This document shows, in pieces, positions 14,823 through 18,679 of a DNA stretch of 18,679 nt (the stretch's first letter is position 1; every line of letters starts with the position of its first letter). The position numbers were made by a program, and so were the translations under genes. The notes under the pieces are model-generated. The model was not told the DNA's origin, ran no database searches, and saw only the letters and a list, made by a program, of their open reading frames with translations. This DNA comes from Cetobacterium sp. UBA6069. Its GTDB lineage: Bacteria > Fusobacteriota > Fusobacteriia > Fusobacteriales > Fusobacteriaceae. The stretch is from assembly GCA_002428805.1 (NCBI GenBank), contig DIXX01000031.1:1-18679 (forward strand), given 5' to 3'.

Positions 14823-16334
14823 ATGGGAAAAAGTGAACTGAAAATAGGAACAGCTTTATCAATGTTAACAATAGTAATGAGCTCTTTAATTCAGATAATC
14901 TATACACCACTATATATGAAATATCTAGGGCCAGCTGATTATGGAATAAACTCTTTAGTTCAATCTATAATGGGGTATATATCAATCTTAAATTTAGGAC
15001 TTGGAAATACAATGCTTAGATACACTGTTAGATATAGAGCCGAGGGAAAATTAGAAGAGGAAAAATCTTTAAACGGAATGTTTTTATTAATTTTTTCTAT
15101 TTTAATGATTTTGGCAATTGGAATTGGAAGCTATATCTATTTTAATATTGAAACATTCTTTGGAGAAAGGTTTGCAGTAGAAGAGCTAAATAAAACAAAG
15201 ATGGTTTTTATAATTTTATCTTTAAATGTAGTTTTATCATTTCCCTTAAGTATATTCTCAACAAATATAACTTCTAGAGAAAAATTTATATATCAAAGAG
15301 GAATAAAGTTATTGACAATGATGTTAAATCCAATTGTAGGAGCAATTCTTATGATAAATGGGTTTGGATTGATCAGTGTAACACTATCAACACTTTTTTT
15401 TGCGTTAACTTCTTATTTTTTTGATATACTTTATGCAATTAAATTGGGAATGAGGATAAAGTTTTCAAAGTTCGATTCTAGTATTTTAAAAGAGATATTT
15501 ACATATTCGTTTTTTATATTTCTAAATGTACTTATAGATCAAATATATTGGGGAACTGATAGAGTTATAATAGGAAGATATATAGGAGTAACTGGTGTGG
15601 CTGTATATTCTATCGGAGCTATTTTTAACACTCTTTATACAGGGTTTGCTTCAGCTATAGCTGGAGTTTTATTCCCAAGAATAAATAGGTTGATTGTAGA
15701 AGGAAAACATGATGAGATAGATGATTTATTTTTAAAGGTTGGAAGGTTACAATACATCCTTTTAGGATTAATCTCTTCAGGTTTTATTCTTTTTGGAAAA
15801 GATTTTATAACTCTTTGGGTAGGGAAAGATTATATTGAGGCTTATCGAATAGCGCTTTGGATAATGATTCCTTTGACAGTTCCTTTAATTCAAAGTATAG
15901 GCGTTAGTATAATGCAAGCTAAGAATATGCATCAATTTAGGTCTGTTGTATATTTAGTAATAGCTTTTTTAAATTTGGGAATGAGTATTTTTTTAGTAAA
16001 AAAATATGGAGCAATAGGGTGTGCTATAGCAACAGGTATATCATTTATACTTGGACAAATAATAATAATGAATATATATTATAAAGTGATTGTTGGACTT
16101 GATATAGTTAATTTTTGGAAAAATATATTGAAAATGTCATTTCCAATAGTAATAGCTATGGCTTTTGGTATAGTTTTAAATAGATATTTAAAAGAGATAA
16201 GTTATTTAAAATTTGTAATTAAAACTGGATTATATACAGTTGTTTATTCAGGATTGCTATGGAAGTTAGGGTTGAATGAGTATGAAAAATCACAGATACC
16301 TATTTCAAAAATATTTAATAAAATAAAAAAGTGA
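14823..16334 (+). CDS. Oligosaccharide flippase (Wzx/PST family)
   Basis: This is an integral membrane protein of 503 residues with about 12-14 hydrophobic spans, in the polysaccharide transporter branch of the MOP superfamily (Wzx/RfbX/SpoVB-like). It is expected to flip lipid-linked glycan units across the cytoplasmic membrane. The N-terminus has the family pattern YTPLYMKYLGPADYGINSL near 27-45, then a GLGNTMLRY stretch. The central DQIYWGTDRVIIGRYIG segment near 239-255 is also typical of lipid-flippase family members. A weak ribosome site (ATAGGTAA) suggests coupling to the upstream gene eight bases away. It is last in the glycan operon, and no Wzy polymerase or ligase gene is next to it. 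Its stop codon lies inside the terminator stem. Confidence 0.88.
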   Translation: MGKSELKIGTALSMLTIVMSSLIQIIYTPLYMKYLGPADYGINSLVQSIMGYISILNLGLGNTMLRYTVRYRAEGKLEEEKSLNGMFLLIFSILMILAIGIGSYIYFNIETFFGERFAVEELNKTKMVFIILSLNVVLSFPLSIFSTNITSREKFIYQRGIKLLTMMLNPIVGAILMINGFGLISVTLSTLFFALTSYFFDILYAIKLGMRIKFSKFDSSILKEIFTYSFFIFLNVLIDQIYWGTDRVIIGRYIGVTGVAVYSIGAIFNTLYTGFASAIAGVLFPRINRLIVEGKHDEIDDLFLKVGRLQYILLGLISSGFILFGKDFITLWVGKDYIEAYRIALWIMIPLTVPLIQSIGVSIMQAKNMHQFRSVVYLVIAFLNLGMSIFLVKKYGAIGCAIATGISFILGQIIIMNIYYKVIVGLDIVNFWKNILKMSFPIVIAMAFGIVLNRYLKEISYLKFVIKTGLYTVVYSGLLWKLGLNEYEKSQIPISKIFNKIKK

Positions 16335-16359
16335 TGATTTATATTTCATCACTTTTTTT
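16325..16359. terminator. Bidirectional terminator between flippase and DUF308 genes
   Basis: A stem AAAAAAGTGATGA / TCATCACTTTTTT (16325-16337 with 16346-16358) with an eight-base loop provides a T run on both strands. The flippase TGA (16332-16334) is within the left arm, and the opposing TAA (16339-16341) is in the loop. Confidence 0.88.
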
Positions 16360-16890
16360 GTTACTCATATACTCCTCGGTTAAGAAGTGAATCCCTAAAA
16401 ATAGAATATACCATCCGAAAACTACATAAACAGCTTTATCAGCAAGCAGAGGTAAAATAAGGATTAAAGATCCAAAAAGGAAGTGTAAAAGTCCCTTTAC
16501 AATGACTAAAACTCTAACCTTGGCTTTTGTTTTTTCCCAAGAAGTAAATTTATTATCTCTTCCTAAAACTAAAATTAAACCTTTTAGGCAAAGAAGAATC
16601 CCTATGTAACTCGTAAAAAAGAGTTGGCTAGTAAAGGTATTTAAAAGAATAATTGCGACAGATATGAGTTCAATAACTCCTTCAGCTAAAACAAGTCCCC
16701 AATGGAAATATGGACTTTTTCTATTGCTTGTTGAATAGAAAATATGGTAAGCTCCATTTAAAAATAAAATCGTACTTAAAATATACTCGATATTTTTATT
16801 GAAAAATCCCATATTACTTATTCCAAGAGCCCCAATTAAAACATAAAAAATCCCTAGTGTTAAGAAAAATGATTTGAAATTTAGCTTCAT
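16339..16890 (-). CDS. DUF308/HdeD-like membrane protein
   Basis: This is a small integral membrane protein of 183 residues with about six hydrophobic helices arranged as repeated pairs separated by short charged loops. It resembles DUF308/HdeD-type proteins; HdeD of E. coli is linked to acid resistance, but most members have no assigned function. There is an N-terminal hydrophobic segment (about 8-27), further pairs to about 160, and a charged cytoplasmic tail ending in KKSDEI. No catalytic motif is visible. AAGGGAGAA is positioned before the ATG, and the gene has its own extended -10 promoter at 16925-16953. It is transcribed alone and ends in the terminator shared with the flippase. Family assignment rests on topology and composition, so it is moderate. 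Confidence 0.65.
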   Translation of the reverse strand: MKLNFKSFFLTLGIFYVLIGALGISNMGFFNKNIEYILSTILFLNGAYHIFYSTSNRKSPYFHWGLVLAEGVIELISVAIILLNTFTSQLFFTSYIGILLCLKGLILVLGRDNKFTSWEKTKAKVRVLVIVKGLLHFLFGSLILILPLLADKAVYVVFGWYILFLGIHFLTEEYMSNKKSDEI

Positions 16891-16924
16891 TTAAATTCTC
16901 CCTTAAAGAATAGTTATTGATGAA

Positions 16925-16953
16925 ATTATATCAGAGTTTAGAACACAGTTCAA
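16925..16953 (-). promoter_or_regulatory. Extended -10 promoter for the DUF308-like gene
   Basis: On the minus strand, -35 TTGAAC (16948-16953), a 17-base spacer and TGA-TATAAT (-10 at 16925-16930, with the TGn extension) are present. Transcription would begin near 16917, about 27 bases before the ATG. The short inverted repeat GAAC-ACA-GTTC (16941-16951) overlaps the -35 and spacer and could be an operator. Confidence 0.75.
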
Positions 16954-16965
16954 TCAAAAAAAAAC

Positions 16966-16994
16966 TTCACATAGAGATTATAGATTGGTATAAT
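16966..16994 (+). promoter_or_regulatory. Extended -10 promoter for the aminotransferase gene
   Basis: -35 TTCACA (16966-16971), a 17-base spacer and TGG-TATAAT (-10 at 16989-16994, with the TGn extension) are seen. Nine A residues (16956-16964) lie directly upstream, like an UP element. The start would be near 17001, leaving a leader of about 24 bases with TTAGGAG. Confidence 0.78.
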
Positions 16995-17024
16995 ATTATA
17001 AAAAAGTTTATTTAGGAGTAACAG

Positions 17025-18215
17025 ATGTTTTCAAGAAATATACAAAATTTAAAAACTTCTCCGGTGAGAGAGTTAATACCGTATTCAAAAAAAGCTAAAG
17101 AAGCTGGCATAGATATTATACATTTAAATATAGGACAACCAGATTTAGAAACTCCAAAAGAGTTTTTTGAAGCGATAGAGAATTTTAAAGAAGAAACAAT
17201 AGCTTATTCAGATTCTTCAGGAAGAAAAGAGTTATTAGATTCAGTAAGAGCATATTACAAAAATTTAGGCATGGATTATTCTAACGATGAAATCTTAATA
17301 ACAGCAGGAGGAAGTGAAGCATTACTGTTTACGTTGATGACACTTTTTGATGCAGGACAAGAGGTTTTAATTCCAGAACCATACTATGCAAATTACAACA
17401 GCTTCTTTGCAATGCTAGGGATAAAAGTTGTAGGAATACCAACTAAATTTGAGGATAATTTTAAATTACCTAAAAAAGAGGTTATTGAAAGCTTAGTGAC
17501 AGAAAAAACAAAAGCGATAATGTTTTCAAACCCTGGAAACCCAACTGGTTCAGTTTATTCAAAAGATGAGCTACTTATGTTAAATGAAATCTCTAAGGAG
17601 AAAAATTTATTCTTAATAAGTGATGAGGTTTATAGAGAGTTTATATATGATGGGAAAGATACAGTTAGCTGTGGAACATTCACTGATAATCTAGAAAGAA
17701 TAATTTTAATAGATTCGATATCAAAAAGATTCTCAACTTGTGGAGCTAGAGTTGGAACAATTTTAAATAAAAATAAAGAGTTTATGGGGTATATATTAAA
17801 ACTTTGTCAATCAAGATTATCTATTTCAACTTTAGATATGATTGGAGCAGAAGCGTTATATAGATGTAAGGATAAAGCTTATTATGAATCTGTAAATGCA
17901 AAATATATGGAAAGAAGAGATTTCCTATATGAAGGATTAAAAAATATAGATGGTGTAGTTCTAAATAAACCAGAGGGAGCTTTTTACTGTATTGTTGAAC
18001 TTCCAGTAGAGGATGCAACAGAGTTTTCAAAGTGGTTATTAGGAGAGTTTTCATACGATAACTCAACTGTTATGTTGACACCAGCAAAAGGATTCTATCA
18101 AAGAGAGGAGTTAGGAGTGAATAAGGTAAGAATATCTTATGCTCTAGACTTAGATAGATTAGAAAAAGCTGTAAAAATAATTGAGCTGGGATTGAAAAAA
18201 TACAACTCAAAATAG
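17025..18215 (+). CDS. PLP-dependent class I aminotransferase (aspartate-type)
   Basis: This is a cytoplasmic fold-type I aminotransferase that moves an amino group between an amino acid and a 2-oxo acid through pyridoxal phosphate. It has 396 residues, normal for the family. Visible features are NIGQPD (35-40), AGGSEAL (94-100, cofactor phosphate), the SNPGNPTG motif (168-175) with N172, D200 and Y203 for cofactor contacts, and the Schiff-base lysine K234 in SISKRFS. G-AR-VG follows with R242 (phosphate contact), and NKVRISYAL near the end carries the substrate-carboxylate arginine. The sequence resembles AspC-like subgroup I enzymes, so aspartate is the likeliest donor, but aromatic or alanine substrates cannot be excluded. 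TTAGGAG precedes the ATG. It has its own promoter and terminator. Confidence 0.9.
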   Translation: MFSRNIQNLKTSPVRELIPYSKKAKEAGIDIIHLNIGQPDLETPKEFFEAIENFKEETIAYSDSSGRKELLDSVRAYYKNLGMDYSNDEILITAGGSEALLFTLMTLFDAGQEVLIPEPYYANYNSFFAMLGIKVVGIPTKFEDNFKLPKKEVIESLVTEKTKAIMFSNPGNPTGSVYSKDELLMLNEISKEKNLFLISDEVYREFIYDGKDTVSCGTFTDNLERIILIDSISKRFSTCGARVGTILNKNKEFMGYILKLCQSRLSISTLDMIGAEALYRCKDKAYYESVNAKYMERRDFLYEGLKNIDGVVLNKPEGAFYCIVELPVEDATEFSKWLLGEFSYDNSTVMLTPAKGFYQREELGVNKVRISYALDLDRLEKAVKIIELGLKKYNSK

Positions 18216-18226
18216 TTATTAAAAAA

Positions 18227-18260
18227 GGTGCTAGAGAAATTTCTGGCACCTAATTTTTTT
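18227..18260. terminator. Bidirectional terminator between aminotransferase and ruvC
   Basis: GGTGC / GCACC (18227-18231 with 18246-18250) is extended inward by AGAGA/TTTCT-type pairs to about 10 bp. Six A lie before it and seven T after it, so both strands end in U runs. The ruvC stop (18259-18261) is at its edge. Confidence 0.87.
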
Positions 18261-18679
18261 ATTTTTTTAATAGAAGTTCTCTGAACTCTTTTGCAGTCAT
18301 TCTATTGCTCTTAATCTCTTTTTCGATTTTAGTAGGAGCGGTTAGAGAAACTTTTGGTGTGTATAAAGAGTTTGTTAATGAATTAATATGAGTTATAGCA
18401 ACAGCAATAGCGTCAGCAGCATCATCAGGTTTTGGAATCTCATCGAGCTTCAATATTTTTTGAACCATCAATTGAACCTGTTTTTTATCAGCTTTTCCAT
18501 ATCCAGTTATTCCCATTTTAACTTGTAAAGGAGTATAACTTTCAATTTGAAGATTCTTTCTTTTTCCAGCCAAAATAATAACACCTCTAGCTTGCCCAAC
18601 GCTGATAACGGTTTTATTATTTTTAAAGAAGAAAAGCTCTTCAACAGCCATAAATTGTGGTGAATATAAATCTATAATC
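18259..18679 (-). CDS. ruvC: Holliday junction resolvase RuvC (C-terminal part, start outside window)
   Basis: RuvC cleaves Holliday junctions symmetrically, working with RuvAB in recombination and repair. It is a dimeric RNase H-fold nuclease. The frame stays open from the stop to the window's right edge, with residues IIDLYSPQF read before the internal ATG at 18651, so the true start (and catalytic Asp near the N-terminus) lies beyond the window. Family features are AVEELFFFKNNKT (holding a catalytic Glu), VGQARGVIIL, YTPLQVKMGITGYGKADKKQ and the last acidic site DDAADAIAVAITH. About 140 residues are visible of a usual 160-190. The C-terminal tail is slightly long (LTAPTKIEKEIKSNRMTAKE...). 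It is convergent with the aminotransferase and shares its terminator. Confidence 0.95.
   Translation of the reverse strand, partial: IIDLYSPQFMAVEELFFFKNNKTVISVGQARGVIILAGKRKNLQIESYTPLQVKMGITGYGKADKKQVQLMVQKILKLDEIPKPDDAADAIAVAITHINSLTNSLYTPKVSLTAPTKIEKEIKSNRMTAKEFRELLLKK

Noticed and set aside
17821..18066. Minus-strand frame inside the aminotransferase gene
   Set aside because: The aminotransferase frame shows all family motifs; the opposite frame's leucine-rich product has no support.
18649..18651. ATG as the start of ruvC
   Set aside because: The frame continues open to the window edge with RuvC-like residues, and the family's N-terminal catalytic region is still missing.

Overview
The window is about 30% G+C by eye and has strong Shine-Dalgarno sites, many AGA/TTA/ATA codons, frequent TTG/GTG starts and compact hairpin-plus-U terminators. 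Gene content (viroplasmin-type RNase H, YwaF-like protein, TmcAL, CoaX, GPH transporter, short ComEC) and the tsf-pyrH-frr order fit a low-GC anaerobe. My best guess is Fusobacteriales (Cetobacterium/Fusobacterium-like), with Clostridia the main alternative. The lineage call is an inference from style and content, not from a search.

Layout. (1) 1-2110, plus: the 3' part of tsf, a terminator/attenuator, then pyrH and frr with a terminator (translation and UMP phosphorylation). (2) 2095-4249, minus: coaX-modA-modB under one near-consensus promoter (CoA biosynthesis plus molybdate uptake), with no modC ATPase gene next to it. (3) 4312-10338, plus: a tight six-gene run tmcAL-cca-GPH transporter-comEC-M50 protease-yigZ. 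It joins two tRNA enzymes to several membrane proteins and ends in a long bidirectional terminator. (4) 10323-11640, minus: a viroplasmin/RNase H protein and a YwaF-like membrane protein. (5) 11720-12730, plus: rpmE, preceded by a possible 21-codon leader ORF, then upp; each gene has its own terminator. (6) 12764-16358, plus: a three-gene surface-glycan operon of GT2 glycosyltransferase, polysaccharide pyruvyl transferase and oligosaccharide flippase. (7) 16339-18260: a minus-strand DUF308-like membrane protein and a plus-strand class I aminotransferase, fired divergently from two good extended -10 promoters that flank an A9 tract. (8) 18259-end, minus: ruvC, running off the window.

The region is mostly housekeeping. 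Genes are packed so tightly that in four convergent pairs the minus-strand stop codon lies inside the shared terminator. No tRNA, rRNA, CRISPR array, insertion sequence or phage gene was seen, and no gap between genes reaches 300 bases. I found no convincing new multi-gene system. The points most worth a second look are modAB without modC, the isolated surface-glycan trio, the rpmE leader ORF, the ComEC without a nuclease-like domain, and the shared-terminator design.
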